In this document: positions 1 to 9,697 of the stretch, piece by piece
Layout of the letters: each line of letters opens with the position of its first letter
How positions within the stretch are numbered: position 1 is the first letter of the stretch
Assembly: GCA_947167105.1 (NCBI GenBank)
Contig: CAMVGU010000001.1
Coordinates: 186,001-250,000 of the forward strand
Origin: an uncultured Selenomonas sp.
GTDB taxonomy: Bacteria; Bacillota; Negativicutes; Selenomonadales; Selenomonadaceae
Reading direction: 5' to 3'
Length of the DNA stretch: 64,000 bases
Notes under the pieces: model-generated
Told to the model about the DNA's origin: nothing
The model's database searches: none
What the model saw: the letters and a program-made list of their open reading frames with translations, nothing else
Program-made: the position numbers and the translations under genes

Positions 1-1925
1 ATTTTGACAATCAGGCCGCTTTCCTCGGCTGCGGGGATGAATTCAAAGGGATAAATATCCTTTGCTTTCATGCGCAGCAGAGCTTCGCAACCCACCACCT
101 GCTGCCGCACCGGATCGACCTGGGGCTGGTACAGGAGATAGAAGCTATTGGTATTCAAGGCACTCCTCAGGGCATCCATCACCTGGATGCGCCGCCTGGC
201 TTCCCGCTCCAGCTGCTCGGAGTAGGTGACAAGCCTCCCTTTCCCGCTGGTTTTGGCACTGCGCAAGGCCTCCTCTGCATCATGCTTCAGGTCGTCTACT
301 TTTTTCCCGGGAGAAGCAGCTACCGCACCATAGGATAATGACACCAGCACAGAAAGATCCTGATTGACGCGGATCTTCCGAGCAAGGTATTCCTGCAAGC
401 GCTGTACGGACATACGCTGCCATGCCTTTTCACCGCGCAACACCAGCGCGAACTCATCCCCGCCATAACGGGAAAACATGAGCAGATCCCTGTCGTAGCT
501 TTTCTGTAAGTTCATGATGCGGGCAGCCATCACGCAAAGCACCTCATTGCCTGCGGCATGGCCGTATTTATCGTTGATTTCCTTGAAATCGTCAATGTCC
601 ATCAAAAGCAGCACCAGATCACTTTCCTGGGGCAGCACCTTCTCCAGCTCCTCATCAAAGGTTCTGCGGTTCCAGAGGCTGGTCAGGTAATCATGCCTGA
701 CAGCCTTCACCATATCTGCCTGGGAGCGTTCCAGCGCTGCTGCATAGCGGTTGCTCATGCGGTAATCCCTGACGGACAGCAGCCATAGCGTACCCATGGC
801 CAGCAGCATCAGGCTGAACGGCACCAGAACCATGCCGTACCGGTCAAAGAAGCTCTCCGGCTTATTTATGATGGAAGCATTTGGTGGCAGCAAGGCACTT
901 TCCAGCCTATGCTGACTTAACACCTGGTAGTCAAAGACATAATTCAGCCTGTTTTCGTATGACAAAGGGATGTCATCCACGGCTTGTCCCTGCAGTACGG
1001 TGCAGGCTGCTTGCGCTGCTTGCTGCCCGGCGTATTCATAATCGTAAATTTCGCCGCCCAGGCAGCCCTGGCCAATACCGCCAAAAGAGGAACGGAAAAC
1101 CGGCACGGAGGCATTTTCGCAAATGAATGCTGTGCTTTCCGGTATCGTATAACGCTCCCCGCTGCTGTCCTCGAAGCAATCCTGATAAAGCAGAATTGAA
1201 TCAGCAGGCAGCGCTGCCAGCCGCTCACCCAGTTCCTTCCGTGTCATCCTGGAGCTGTTGAGGATGTGGTAACTGAACTGCGGCAGCGTACGGGATAATT
1301 CCTCGAACTGATGACGGCTGCCGGTGCCGGAGGTGGTGTCATCAATGATCGTATATACATCGGCTGCCCTTGGAAGGATTTTCGCTGCGACTTCTACTGT
1401 GGCCTGCAGGCCGTGGCTTTCCACGAAGCCTGCTACATTCTTCCTGTCCGCCGCCTTGCGGGCTTCCTCCTCATTATTCACGCAAAAGAATATCAGCGGC
1501 ACTCCAGGAAATAGTTCCTCCTGGTAATCTATGCCGAAGTGCATAGCGTCATCATCACCAAGCAGCACAGCATCATAGGGTCCTTTCTGTGTGAGCATAT
1601 GGGCAATCTGCTCATAAAAAAGTTGCAAGCCTTCCTGGGTTCGGATGTTCTTCCTGTCCATATATTCTACATCCATCGTTGCCCCGTAGGCATCCAGCAC
1701 CTTTTTGATACCCTGTTTCTGCAGCGGTACTGTTACAAAGGCTTCATTGTACGATGATATAAAAAGAATTTGCTTGTCAGTGAGGGTCTTCTCCGCATCT
1801 GCCGCCTGCTGGGGATTGCTGATTGTGAAAGCAGTCCGGAGGAGCAGAAAACAGCTGATACCGAAAAGTGCCGCAGCCAGCAGGGTCAGGCAGATGCGAA
1901 CATTGTTACTCTTTTTACTTGGCAT
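1..1925 (-). CDS. Membrane-bound GGDEF/EAL cyclic-di-GMP protein with periplasmic-binding-like sensor (3' end outside window)
   Basis: This gene runs off the left edge, so its C-terminus is missing. Reading leftward from the ATG at 1925, one open frame gives a transmembrane segment (about residues 9-30), an extracytoplasmic region resembling ABC substrate-binding (PF04392-like) sensor domains, a second transmembrane segment (about 361-382), a diguanylate cyclase domain with intact RYGGDEF (GGDEF at about 488-492), and the start of an EAL phosphodiesterase domain (EAL at about 614-616, then FIPAAEESGLI). Both catalytic signatures look intact, so it may make and/or degrade c-di-GMP in response to an external ligand. 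The start overlaps the 3' end of cca by 11 nt, and GGGGGAGAT lies just upstream inside cca, which suggests translational coupling. The ligand cannot be inferred. Confidence 0.85.
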   Translation of the reverse strand, partial: MPSKKSNNVRICLTLLAAALFGISCFLLLRTAFTISNPQQAADAEKTLTDKQILFISSYNEAFVTVPLQKQGIKKVLDAYGATMDVEYMDRKNIRTQEGLQLFYEQIAHMLTQKGPYDAVLLGDDDAMHFGIDYQEELFPGVPLIFFCVNNEEEARKAADRKNVAGFVESHGLQATVEVAAKILPRAADVYTIIDDTTSGTGSRHQFEELSRTLPQFSYHILNSSRMTRKELGERLAALPADSILLYQDCFEDSSGERYTIPESTAFICENASVPVFRSSFGGIGQGCLGGEIYDYEYAGQQAAQAACTVLQGQAVDDIPLSYENRLNYVFDYQVLSQHRLESALLPPNASIINKPESFFDRYGMVLVPFSLMLLAMGTLWLLSVRDYRMSNRYAAALERSQADMVKAVRHDYLTSLWNRRTFDEELEKVLPQESDLVLLLMDIDDFKEINDKYGHAAGNEVLCVMAARIMNLQKSYDRDLLMFSRYGGDEFALVLRGEKAWQRMSVQRLQEYLARKIRVNQDLSVLVSLSYGAVAASPGKKVDDLKHDAEEALRSAKTSGKGRLVTYSEQLEREARRRIQVMDALRSALNTNSFYLLYQPQVDPVRQQVVGCEALLRMKAKDIYPFEFIPAAEESGLIVK

Positions 1926-3186
1926 GTTTTATCTCTCCCCCTTCATATGATTTTGCGGCAATGGCTGCACAGGCTTGCTGGAAAGCCTTGATACGCTGCA
2001 GGCGCAGCCATTCGCCGATGGACGGGCCTTGCAGTCCCTGCGGGGCCTCCCCTCCCGAGATTGTAAGCATTGCCTGAAGCAGTTCTTCCCCGTGCTCCAG
2101 ATAAAAAGGCAGGCCATGGCTGTCCGCGCGGATAACTGCCGAGAATTCCGCCATGGTCAGCCCGGATTTATGCAGGGACAGCAGGATTTCTGCCATTTTG
2201 CCGGGCTTCTGCATGCGCGGCACGCGCATATGCTGGCTGATGACGAAGCGGGCGGCTTTTAGCCACTCTCCCGGCAATGTCATGCGTTCGTTCCACTTTT
2301 CCAGCACCGCAAGGCCCCGTTTTTCATGTCCGTAATGATGGGGCAGCATTTCCGGCAGTGTCGTGCCCTTGCCCAGGTCATGGGTAAGTCCTGCGAAACG
2401 GGCACGCAGGCTGCGTGTTTCTGCCGCCACCTCATCCAGCACCAGCAGGGTATGCTCATAGGCATCCCCCTCGGGATGGAATGCCTGTGGCTGGCTCTTG
2501 CCCCGCAGGGCTGCAATCTCCGGGAAGGTCTGTGCCAATAGCTGTGCCTGGGCAAGAGCGCGAAAGAACAGGGACGGCCGGGGGGCAGCCAGTGCTCTTT
2601 CCAGCTCTTTCTGCAGGCGCTCAGGCGGTTCTGCAGCCAGTTCACCGGCGCAGTCCCGCATCAGCTTATATGTTTCCGCTGTTATCTCGAAGCCCAGTTC
2701 CGCAGCCTGCCGCGCTGCCCGCAGTGCCCGTACCGGATCCTCGCAGAAATGCCGGGAAACGGCGCGTATGCGTTTTTGGCGAATATCCTCCTGCCCGCCG
2801 TACAGGTCAATGAGTCTCTGCTCCGGTAGTTCCAGGGCCAGGCTGTTCATTGTTGTATCCCGGCGGAATAAATCATCTTCCACCGTCACCGCAGGATCAT
2901 AAGCCACTTCAAAGCCGCGATAGCCCCTGCCTGTCTTGCGTTCCTTGCGGGCAAAAGCTACTTCGCAGGACTTACAGTCAACTTCCAGCAAATAAACAGG
3001 GAAGGATTTGCCAACTTTTTGGGCACGGGGGAACATTGCTGCAAAAGCAGATTCAGATAGCCCTGACACCATATAATCCTTGTCTTTCGGCCCGGCCTGC
3101 CGCATCATGTCCCTGACATAACCGCCCACCAGATAAAGCCTGCCGCCTGCGCCTCGCACGGCCAACGCGAATTCTTTTTCCGTCAT
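1915..3186 (-). CDS. cca: CCA-adding tRNA nucleotidyltransferase with HD domain
   Basis: This enzyme adds or repairs the 3' CCA end of tRNAs using CTP and ATP. The 423-residue product has the class II nucleotidyltransferase head: YLVGGYVRDMM near residue 18, the metal-binding DKDY carboxylates near 35, then RRDTTMNSLA and EDPVRALRAARQAAELGF. An HD phosphohydrolase domain follows (HTLLVLDEVA and LTHDLGKGTT, about 240-285). That arrangement matches the multifunctional HD-containing Cca of Proteobacteria more than the shorter Bacillus form. Its last 11 nt overlap the downstream c-di-GMP gene. Upstream, a 153-bp gap separates it from the divergent histidine kinase. A family poly(A) polymerase is the main alternative, but the full HD module favours Cca. 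Confidence 0.9.
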   Translation of the reverse strand: MTEKEFALAVRGAGGRLYLVGGYVRDMMRQAGPKDKDYMVSGLSESAFAAMFPRAQKVGKSFPVYLLEVDCKSCEVAFARKERKTGRGYRGFEVAYDPAVTVEDDLFRRDTTMNSLALELPEQRLIDLYGGQEDIRQKRIRAVSRHFCEDPVRALRAARQAAELGFEITAETYKLMRDCAGELAAEPPERLQKELERALAAPRPSLFFRALAQAQLLAQTFPEIAALRGKSQPQAFHPEGDAYEHTLLVLDEVAAETRSLRARFAGLTHDLGKGTTLPEMLPHHYGHEKRGLAVLEKWNERMTLPGEWLKAARFVISQHMRVPRMQKPGKMAEILLSLHKSGLTMAEFSAVIRADSHGLPFYLEHGEELLQAMLTISGGEAPQGLQGPSIGEWLRLQRIKAFQQACAAIAAKSYEGGEIKHAK

Positions 3187-3202
3187 AAATCAAACCGCCT
3201 GC

Positions 3203-3220
3203 AGTATAGAAATTTATACT
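3203..3220. promoter_or_regulatory. AT-rich palindrome upstream of cca
   Basis: The imperfect palindrome AGTATAgaaattTATACT lies 17-34 bp before the cca start, in the divergent gap to the histidine kinase. Its outer arm read leftward is TATACT, a good -10 hexamer, but no convincing -35 lies at the right spacing. It could be a -10 region or a repressor site. Confidence 0.3.
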
Positions 3221-3339
3221 TTGTCATTTCTACAGATGTATGCCAGATACCTGCAAGAAAAAAAAGGAAAAAACTCTCCTCCGCCGAATAATCATAGATG
3301 TTAAGCGGTTTTCATCCAAATAGAGAGGCTTGAGACAAC

Positions 3340-6300
3340 ATGACCAAGACAGGCGAGGAAAAGACAACACAGTATGTCCGGGAACTATTCCTGGAGCACG
3401 CCAGGAAAATCATAGGGGAAATCATCTGCAATGCGAACATACTGGCTTACATCTATTACCCCCGCAGCCATGGCTATGATATCTGCCAGTTGCCGAAGCG
3501 TCTGGGGCAGATGCCGCTGCATGGCGAAAACTTTCCGGATGAGCTGATGCCCTATCTGCACCTCACTGAGACGGACGAAGCAAGGCTTCGTGCTGCCGTG
3601 TGCTCTGTTGACGAGGGGGCGCCAGCTACGGGCCTGGACCTGGAAATGCATCTGGGAGGCAAGAGCACCTGGGTCACCATGCGCTGGCTCAATATCTTCA
3701 ATGGGGATGGACAGCCGGAGTTCACATTCGGATTTGCTTTTGATATTACAGCGGAGAAAAATCGCGCCAAGAATTTCGCTGACCAGATTCTGATTAACCG
3801 GGCAGCCAGGAAAGCCATCCTGACCTCCACCTGCTTCAATGTGACTAAAGACATACTGCTGCGTTACAACGGCTCTGTCTCAGAGACCGCGCTGCCCTCT
3901 GAGCCTCCCTGCAGTGAGGAAATCCGGGAGGAAATCCTGGCCGCTGAGCCTTGTGTCGCACAGCAAAGTCCTGAGACACAGTACATTCTGCTTTCGGCTG
4001 CTGCCAATATACCTGACCCGGCCAAACGGCTGAAGCTGGTGCGGATGAGCTCCCGTTGCGCGCTCCTGGAAGCATTTCAGAAGGGACTCACTGAGCAGCA
4101 CCTCGAGTATGATCGCCTGGTGGAAGGCAAGCTGCGTTACGTCTCTACCAAGGTTATCACAATAGCAGATCCGGAAACCCAGGATGTCTATGCGTTCTTT
4201 TATACATCCGATATAACAAGCCGCAGACAGAATGAGATGGTCATAGATACGGTCATGCGCCAGAGCTGCGATTTCGTGGCCGTCCTGGATCCCGAGGAAG
4301 ACTCCGCGCTGTTCATGTTCCAGTCAGACATTATCAAGCGTATTGTTCCCCGCTGGAATTCCTCCGAAAAGATTTCTTACTCCAAAGAGCTGAAATTTGC
4401 CATCCAGAAACTGATTTCCACCGAAAAGCAGGAAGAACTGCTGCAGGCCGCCGACATGCGCCATGTCATGCAGGAATTAGAACAAAAGGATTCCTATGTA
4501 TTCAGCTATGATGTGCAGGAGCTCGACAGGCGTGTCTACAAGCAGGTTGTTTACCGCTGGCTTGATCCTGCCCGCAGCAAAATGCTTGCACTGCAGCAGG
4601 ATGTGACCACGACCTGGCTCAAGGAACAGGAGCGCCTGCGTGCCGAGGCAAAAAAGGATCAGGAAATAAAGGAGCGTCAGGAGGCAGCACGCAAGGCACT
4701 GGCAGACAAGAACCTGGAACTGGAACGCAGCCGGGATGAACTTGCCGAAACCACCAATATAATCGCAGGCGCCGGTTTCGGCATCTGGTATATAACCCTG
4801 CCCAAGGACGGGCATCCGTGTATTACGGGCAATGCCAAGTTCCTGGAAGTCATGGGCGTAAATGAAGGCGAGTTTACACCGGAAGGCCTCTATGATTACT
4901 GGTACAGCCGCATCCTGAAGGAGGATCTTCCTTCCGTAAAGCAGAGTGTAGCATCCATGCTGGAAGGCAAGCTCTCGGAAAACACTTACCGCTGGCTGCA
5001 CCCCAAAAAGGGGCTCACCTATGTCCGTTGCGGCGGCAGCGTCAAGACCAATGAGCCGGACCTGCAGGTTCTTTGCGGCTATCACAGCGATGTCACCCAT
5101 ATCGTCGGACAGGAGCAGAAGCAGAAGGAAGCCCTGTCCCGCGCCCTGAAAGCCGCTGAGCAGGCCAGCCGTTCCAAGACCACGTTCCTGTCCAATATGA
5201 GCCACGATATCCGCACACCGATGAATGCCATTGTCGGTTTTGCAAGTATAGCTGCCGCTCATCCGGATGACAAGGAAAGGGTACGGGACTGCCTGCAGAA
5301 GATTTTGCTTTCCAGCAACCACCTGCAGAAGCTTATCAATGATATTCTCGATATGAGCCATATCGAAAGCGGGAAATTCTCACTGAACATAAAGCGCTGC
5401 AGTCTGTCCGAAATAGTCCACAGCATTATGCCCGTGCTGCAGCCGCAGATTGCCTCCAAGCACCATAGATTTGAATTAGAAACAAGTAATGTCAGGAATG
5501 AGTATGTCTATGCAGATGTACTGAAACTGAACCAGATTATGCTGAATCTGGTGGGCAATGCCGTAAAATATACACCCAGCGGCGGTACCATCACCATCAG
5601 GATTGAGCAGCATCCTTCCGAAAAGCCCGGCTGGGCCAATTACATTTTTTCCATTAAAGACACGGGCATCGGCATGAGCCATGAATTTATGGAGCATGCC
5701 TTTCAGCCCTTTGAACGAGAAGCTACCTCCACGGTCAGCGGCATTGAGGGCACCGGTCTGGGACTCACTATTGCCAAAAATATAATAGGCATTATGGGCG
5801 GTACAATCACCGTAGAAAGCGAGCCTGGCCGGGGCAGCGAGTTTGTTGTCACGCTGGAACTGCAGCTTCAGGAAGATATCTGCCCCGACTATCATATTGA
5901 GCAGCTTAAAGGCTGCCGGGCGCTGGTGGTGGATGATGATTACACCTCCTGCCATAGCATTTCAAAAATGCTGGGAGAGATGGGCCTGCGGCCGGATTGG
6001 ACAGCTTCATCAAGGGAAGCCCTCTCCCGGGCCAGAACAGCCTGCAGCACCAATGACCCCTATGAGGTATTTATCATTGACTGGGCGATGCCGGATATCA
6101 ACGGCTTGGACTTGGTACGCAGATTGCGTGGGGAACTTGGTGCCAACGTACCTATTATCATAATTACAGCCTATGACTGGAGCGACATAGCCGCTGAGGC
6201 CAAGGAAGCGGGAGTGGCGGCTTTCTGCACCAAGCCAATTTTTATGTCAGATCTGAAAAACTCCCTGCTGGAATCAATTGGTGCAGCTGAAGGCACGGAA

Positions 6301-6711
6301 AATACTTCTGAACCGCTGAATGTCCGTATCCCGGATAACCGCCTGCTGGTAGTAGATGATAACGAGCTTAATCGGGAAATCACTGTGGCCGTGCTGGAAG
6401 AGATCGGCTTTAAGGTGGATACTGCCAGCGATGGTGCAAAAGCGGTGGAAATGCTGTCTAATTCCTTGCCGGGCTATTATGCGCTGGTACTGATGGATGT
6501 GCAAATGCCGGTAATGGATGGCTATGAAGCAACTCGTGAAATTCGCTGCTCAGAGCGCGAGGATATTTCATCCCTGCCGGTTATCGCCATGACAGCTAAT
6601 GCCTTTGAGGAGGACAAGAAACGAGCCGTATCCAGCGGCATGAATGCACATATCGCGAAACCTTTGGACGTGCCGATTCTGATTGAAACAATCCGCAAAT
6701 TTCTGAAATGA
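3340..6711 (+). CDS. Hybrid sensor histidine kinase with PAS-type domains and two receiver domains
   Basis: This is a large (1123 aa) signal-transduction protein with no transmembrane segment I can see, so it is probably cytoplasmic. The N-terminal 600 residues contain several PAS-like sensor folds and a coiled coil near 430-480. Next comes a HisKA domain (MSHDIRTPMNAIVG, phospho-accepting His about residue 622) and a HATPase_c domain with NLVGNAVKYTPSGG, DTGIGM and GTGLGLTIA. Two receiver domains follow. REC1 has VVDDDY, phospho-Asp near 914 and a conserved Lys in CTKPIF. REC2 has VVDDNELNRE, Asp near 1053 in LMDVQMPVMDG and KPLD. There is no HPt domain or DNA-binding output, so the phosphorelay partner is elsewhere. 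GAGAGG precedes the ATG, and a strong terminator follows directly. Confidence 0.9.
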   Translation: MTKTGEEKTTQYVRELFLEHARKIIGEIICNANILAYIYYPRSHGYDICQLPKRLGQMPLHGENFPDELMPYLHLTETDEARLRAAVCSVDEGAPATGLDLEMHLGGKSTWVTMRWLNIFNGDGQPEFTFGFAFDITAEKNRAKNFADQILINRAARKAILTSTCFNVTKDILLRYNGSVSETALPSEPPCSEEIREEILAAEPCVAQQSPETQYILLSAAANIPDPAKRLKLVRMSSRCALLEAFQKGLTEQHLEYDRLVEGKLRYVSTKVITIADPETQDVYAFFYTSDITSRRQNEMVIDTVMRQSCDFVAVLDPEEDSALFMFQSDIIKRIVPRWNSSEKISYSKELKFAIQKLISTEKQEELLQAADMRHVMQELEQKDSYVFSYDVQELDRRVYKQVVYRWLDPARSKMLALQQDVTTTWLKEQERLRAEAKKDQEIKERQEAARKALADKNLELERSRDELAETTNIIAGAGFGIWYITLPKDGHPCITGNAKFLEVMGVNEGEFTPEGLYDYWYSRILKEDLPSVKQSVASMLEGKLSENTYRWLHPKKGLTYVRCGGSVKTNEPDLQVLCGYHSDVTHIVGQEQKQKEALSRALKAAEQASRSKTTFLSNMSHDIRTPMNAIVGFASIAAAHPDDKERVRDCLQKILLSSNHLQKLINDILDMSHIESGKFSLNIKRCSLSEIVHSIMPVLQPQIASKHHRFELETSNVRNEYVYADVLKLNQIMLNLVGNAVKYTPSGGTITIRIEQHPSEKPGWANYIFSIKDTGIGMSHEFMEHAFQPFEREATSTVSGIEGTGLGLTIAKNIIGIMGGTITVESEPGRGSEFVVTLELQLQEDICPDYHIEQLKGCRALVVDDDYTSCHSISKMLGEMGLRPDWTASSREALSRARTACSTNDPYEVFIIDWAMPDINGLDLVRRLRGELGANVPIIIITAYDWSDIAAEAKEAGVAAFCTKPIFMSDLKNSLLESIGAAEGTENTSEPLNVRIPDNRLLVVDDNELNREITVAVLEEIGFKVDTASDGAKAVEMLSNSLPGYYALVLMDVQMPVMDGYEATREIRCSEREDISSLPVIAMTANAFEEDKKRAVSSGMNAHIAKPLDVPILIETIRKFLK

Positions 6712-6715
6712 CCAT

Positions 6716-6756
6716 AAAAAATGCTTGCAAGTGATTTCAGCCTGCAAGCATTTTTG
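6716..6756. terminator. Bidirectional rho-independent terminator
   Basis: A 9-bp perfect stem (ATGCTTGCA / TGCAAGCAT) is flanked by an A-run on the left and a T-run on the right. It therefore serves both the kinase gene on the + strand and the convergent thrB on the - strand. Confidence 0.85.
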
Positions 6757-6767
6757 TTTATACAGAT

Positions 6768-7700
6768 TCAATGATTCAGGATATGTGCCCCGCGGGTATC
6801 AAGTTTCAGATGCAGAATGGAAGCCTTGACCCCATTCCTGCTGAATGCTTCCTGCATAGCCTGCCCTACCTGGCTAGCCGCCTGCTGCCTCTCTGACGCA
6901 TAGGCAATCAGGCACGGACCAGCACCGCTGAGGTTAGCCCCTAGTGCACCTGCCTCGCGGGCGGCCGCAAATACTTCGTACATACCAGGAATCAGTTGCG
7001 CACGATAAGGTTGATGCAGAGCATCATCCAGTGCTTCGCTTATAAATCGTTCATTGCCCCGGCAAAGAGCCGCCGCCAGCATGGCAGCCCGGCTTATATT
7101 ATATACCGCATCCTGGCGCGAAACTGTCTGAGGCAGCACAGCCCGCGCTTCCCGTGTCGGCAGGTAGAAATCCGGCACAGCGACGACAAGCTGCAGGTGC
7201 AGTTTCGGCGTCAGTGCAAAACACTCCGCCCTGCCGTCTTTCGCTATAGTGCTGATAGTAAAACCACCGTATATAGCAGGTGCTACATTGTCAGGATGCC
7301 CCTCAATATCGGTTCCCATTTGCAGCAGTTCATGCCGGTTGTAACGGTTGCCAATCAGCACATTCGCTGCCTTTAGCCCCGAAACTATAGCCGTGGCGCT
7401 GCTGCCCAATCCCCTGGAAAGTGGCACATTGTTGTGCATAAGGATACGTGCGCCACGGAAAATCTCTGCACAACCTGCTTTTTCCAGCAGATAGCGCACA
7501 GAACGCCAAACAATATTATTCTCGTCCGTCGGTATATTTCCAGCACCCTCGCCTATAACATCAATCTCAAGCTGCTGCTTCTCGCTTAGCGTCAGCTCCA
7601 GATCATTATATAGATTGCACGCCAGTCCCAGAGTATCAAAGCCAGGGCCGCAATTCGCACTGGTGCCGGGCACTCTGACCCGGATTGTGCGTTCCCCCAT
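6768..7700 (-). CDS. thrB: Homoserine kinase (GHMP family)
   Basis: The enzyme phosphorylates L-homoserine with ATP in threonine biosynthesis. The 310-residue product has the GHMP hallmarks: VRVPGTSANCGPGFDTLG at the N-terminus, the ATP-binding loop PLSRGLGSSATAI near residue 90, and the C-terminal glycine-rich LSGAGPCLIAY. I place the start at the ATG at 7700 because GGGGGTAAGG sits just upstream and family members begin right before the VRVP motif. An in-frame upstream start at 7727 would overlap hom. It lies 4 nt after hom in the same operon, and a terminator follows at 6716-6756. Confidence 0.92.
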   Translation of the reverse strand: MGERTIRVRVPGTSANCGPGFDTLGLACNLYNDLELTLSEKQQLEIDVIGEGAGNIPTDENNIVWRSVRYLLEKAGCAEIFRGARILMHNNVPLSRGLGSSATAIVSGLKAANVLIGNRYNRHELLQMGTDIEGHPDNVAPAIYGGFTISTIAKDGRAECFALTPKLHLQLVVAVPDFYLPTREARAVLPQTVSRQDAVYNISRAAMLAAALCRGNERFISEALDDALHQPYRAQLIPGMYEVFAAAREAGALGANLSGAGPCLIAYASERQQAASQVGQAMQEAFSRNGVKASILHLKLDTRGAHILNH

Positions 7701-7704
7701 GGCC

Positions 7705-9009
7705 TTACCCCCGTTCATTATCAACACGTATCATATTGCGAATTTCATCCACCACTGGCAAATCCTTCAGCACGGCCAGCGCTTCCTCTATTTTTGCATG
7801 CTGTACCGGATGGGTAATGGCAACTATTTCTGCATGATCAGTCACTTTCAGCGATGTTTGTATCACGGATTTCAGGCTAACGCCCGCATCGCCGAAAGCT
7901 GTTGCAATGACACCTAAAACCCCCGGTTTGTCATCCACCAGCAAACGTACGTAGTAGGATGAAACCGTCTTTTCCAGCGGACAGAGCCGCTTCTGCTCAT
8001 AGCAGGTACAGCCCACCCGGCCAAATTTGCCCTGGATAATATCCCGCGCAACATCTATGACATCAGAAACCACCGCCGAGGCCGTTGGCAATGAGCCAGC
8101 GCCCTGGCCGTAGAACATGGCCTCGCCAATGGCATTGCCACGCACAAAAATTGCATTGAATACGCCATTCACAGATGCCAGCGGATGGCTCTTTGGCAAA
8201 AAAACAGGATGCACGCGCACATCTACGCCATCAGCCTCTGAATCCTTGCCCACGGCCAGGAGTTTGATGACATAACCAAGATCCGTGGCATATTCGATAT
8301 CCTCCGGCGTGATTTTTGTGATTCCTTCGACTGAAACATCTTCCAGTTGCACCCGTGTATTGAAGGCCAGGGAAGCAAGAATAGCTGCCTTGCGGGCTGC
8401 ATCCAGCCCATCCACATCTGCGGAGGGATTGGCTTCCGCATAGCCCTTGTCCTGGGCTTCTTTCAGCACAGTGGCGTAATCGCAGCCGTCCTCACTCATC
8501 TTGGTCAGCATGTAATTGGTCGTGCCGTTGACTATTCCCATAATCTCAGTGATGCGATTCGCGGTCAGGCATTGCTTGAGCGGTGCAATGATTGGTATGC
8601 CTCCCCCAACGCTGGCCTCAAAAAGGAAATCCACATCCTGTTTTTCAGACGTATCGAACATATCCTGCCCAAACTGCGCTACTACATCCTTATTGGCAGT
8701 GACAACATGCTTGCCCGCTTCCATGGCACGCAGCATGTATTCCCGTGCCGGATGCAAGCCTCCCATTAGTTCGATGACAATATCAATATCCGGATCTTGC
8801 AGGATGGCATTGATATCATCTGTGATTTCTATGCCCTTTCCCTCCAGGAAAGGACGTTTTTTGCCGGTATCACGTACCAGCACCTTTTTCAGTTCAAGCG
8901 GCCGTCCGACACGCTCCGTGATTTCCCGCCGGTTCATTTCCAACACCTTGACAACACCGGAACCGACAGTGCCAGACCCTAACAGACCCAGCTTGATGGT
9001 TTTCCCCAT
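7705..9009 (-). CDS. hom: Homoserine dehydrogenase with C-terminal ACT domain
   Basis: It reduces aspartate semialdehyde to homoserine with NAD(P)H, the branch step toward threonine and methionine. The 434-residue length is usual for the monofunctional, ACT-bearing form. Visible features are the Rossmann GLLGSGTVGSGV (residues 8-19), the VTANKDVVA segment, the substrate-binding region GIVNGTTNYML, and the catalytic-lysine segment DGLDAARKAAILA. A regulatory ACT domain (YYVRLLVDDKPGVLG, about 345-425) implies feedback control, probably by threonine as in relatives. It is the middle gene of ACT-hom-thrB, 18 nt after the first gene and 4 nt before thrB. Confidence 0.94.
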   Translation of the reverse strand: MGKTIKLGLLGSGTVGSGVVKVLEMNRREITERVGRPLELKKVLVRDTGKKRPFLEGKGIEITDDINAILQDPDIDIVIELMGGLHPAREYMLRAMEAGKHVVTANKDVVAQFGQDMFDTSEKQDVDFLFEASVGGGIPIIAPLKQCLTANRITEIMGIVNGTTNYMLTKMSEDGCDYATVLKEAQDKGYAEANPSADVDGLDAARKAAILASLAFNTRVQLEDVSVEGITKITPEDIEYATDLGYVIKLLAVGKDSEADGVDVRVHPVFLPKSHPLASVNGVFNAIFVRGNAIGEAMFYGQGAGSLPTASAVVSDVIDVARDIIQGKFGRVGCTCYEQKRLCPLEKTVSSYYVRLLVDDKPGVLGVIATAFGDAGVSLKSVIQTSLKVTDHAEIVAITHPVQHAKIEEALAVLKDLPVVDEIRNMIRVDNERG

Positions 9010-9027
9010 ACTTGTACTCGCTTTCTA

Positions 9028-9474
9028 TCAGGCCTGTCCCAATACTTCTAGTCTCTTAACACCATCTACCATGCGCAGCTTGTCCAGCAGCGCCTCCAGG
9101 TCAATGGACAGGTTCACAGTTTCGATGGATATGGTCGCATTAGCCACGCCCTGCAGAGGAATACCCTGATTAATGGTCAGAACGCTGCCGGACTCTGCCG
9201 AGATGGTATTCAGCACGTTGGACAGTACGCCCTTTTTATGCTCCAGAAGAAAGGTCAGCGTGATAATCTTATCCTGGCTGGCCTCGTAGAAGGGGAAGAC
9301 AAAATCCTTATACTTATAATATGCTGAACGGCTGAGATCCATTTTCTCCACCGCTTCGTTAATGGTGCGTGCCTCGCCACGTTTCAGCATTTCCTTGACC
9401 CTGATGGTCTTCTTGATGGCTTCGGGCAGAATCTCCTCACGCACCAAAAAGAAATTGCTTTTTGCTTCTCCCAT
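9028..9474 (-). CDS. ACT domain-containing protein (UPF0735 / PheB-like)
   Basis: A 148-residue protein. A helical N-terminal half looks like a short helix-turn-helix (INEAVEKMDLSRSAYYKYKD), and a C-terminal ACT fold follows (TLTFLLEHKKGVLSNVLN). This matches the UPF0735 family, often called PheB in Bacillus, whose biochemical role is unsettled. As the first gene of an operon with hom and thrB it may sense an amino acid and adjust pathway activity or expression, which is inference from context. I chose the ATG at 9474 because GGAGGT precedes it and because a longer in-frame start at 9543 would lie on the promoter. Confidence 0.88.
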   Translation of the reverse strand: MGEAKSNFFLVREEILPEAIKKTIRVKEMLKRGEARTINEAVEKMDLSRSAYYKYKDFVFPFYEASQDKIITLTFLLEHKKGVLSNVLNTISAESGSVLTINQGIPLQGVANATISIETVNLSIDLEALLDKLRMVDGVKRLEVLGQA

Positions 9475-9514
9475 TATTACACCTCCAAGGGAAAATAATC
9501 CTTTTACACAGGAT

Positions 9515-9543
9515 AGTATAACACAGTTGATGTACAATGCCAA
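9515..9543 (-). promoter_or_regulatory. Sigma-A type promoter of the ACT-hom-thrB operon
   Basis: Read leftward, TTGGCA (9543-9538) and TATACT (9520-9515) are separated by exactly 17 bp, 41 bp before the first start codon. Confidence 0.75.
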
Positions 9544-9645
9544 CTCTTTTTACAGATTTATCATATGTTTTTTGTATTCCAGGGTCAGATATGAAAACAT
9601 ATGTACAGATATGAAGTACATTTATCACACTTTGTTTGCATAGTA

Positions 9646-9685
9646 AAAGAGCCCCGGCTCATCCTGCCGAGACTCCTTGCTCTTT
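9646..9685 (-). terminator. Terminator after the small coiled-coil gene
   Basis: The outer stem AAAGAGC / GCTCTTT encloses an inner CGGC / GCCG stem. The leftward transcript ends in a short T-rich tail. It sits just downstream of the 72-aa gene and upstream of the threonine-operon promoter. Confidence 0.6.
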
Positions 9686-9697
9686 GTAAAAACCTCT

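Noticed and set aside
3385-5955. Several - strand frames inside the histidine kinase
   Set aside because: All shadow frames of a gene with full HisKA/HATPase/REC motifs.
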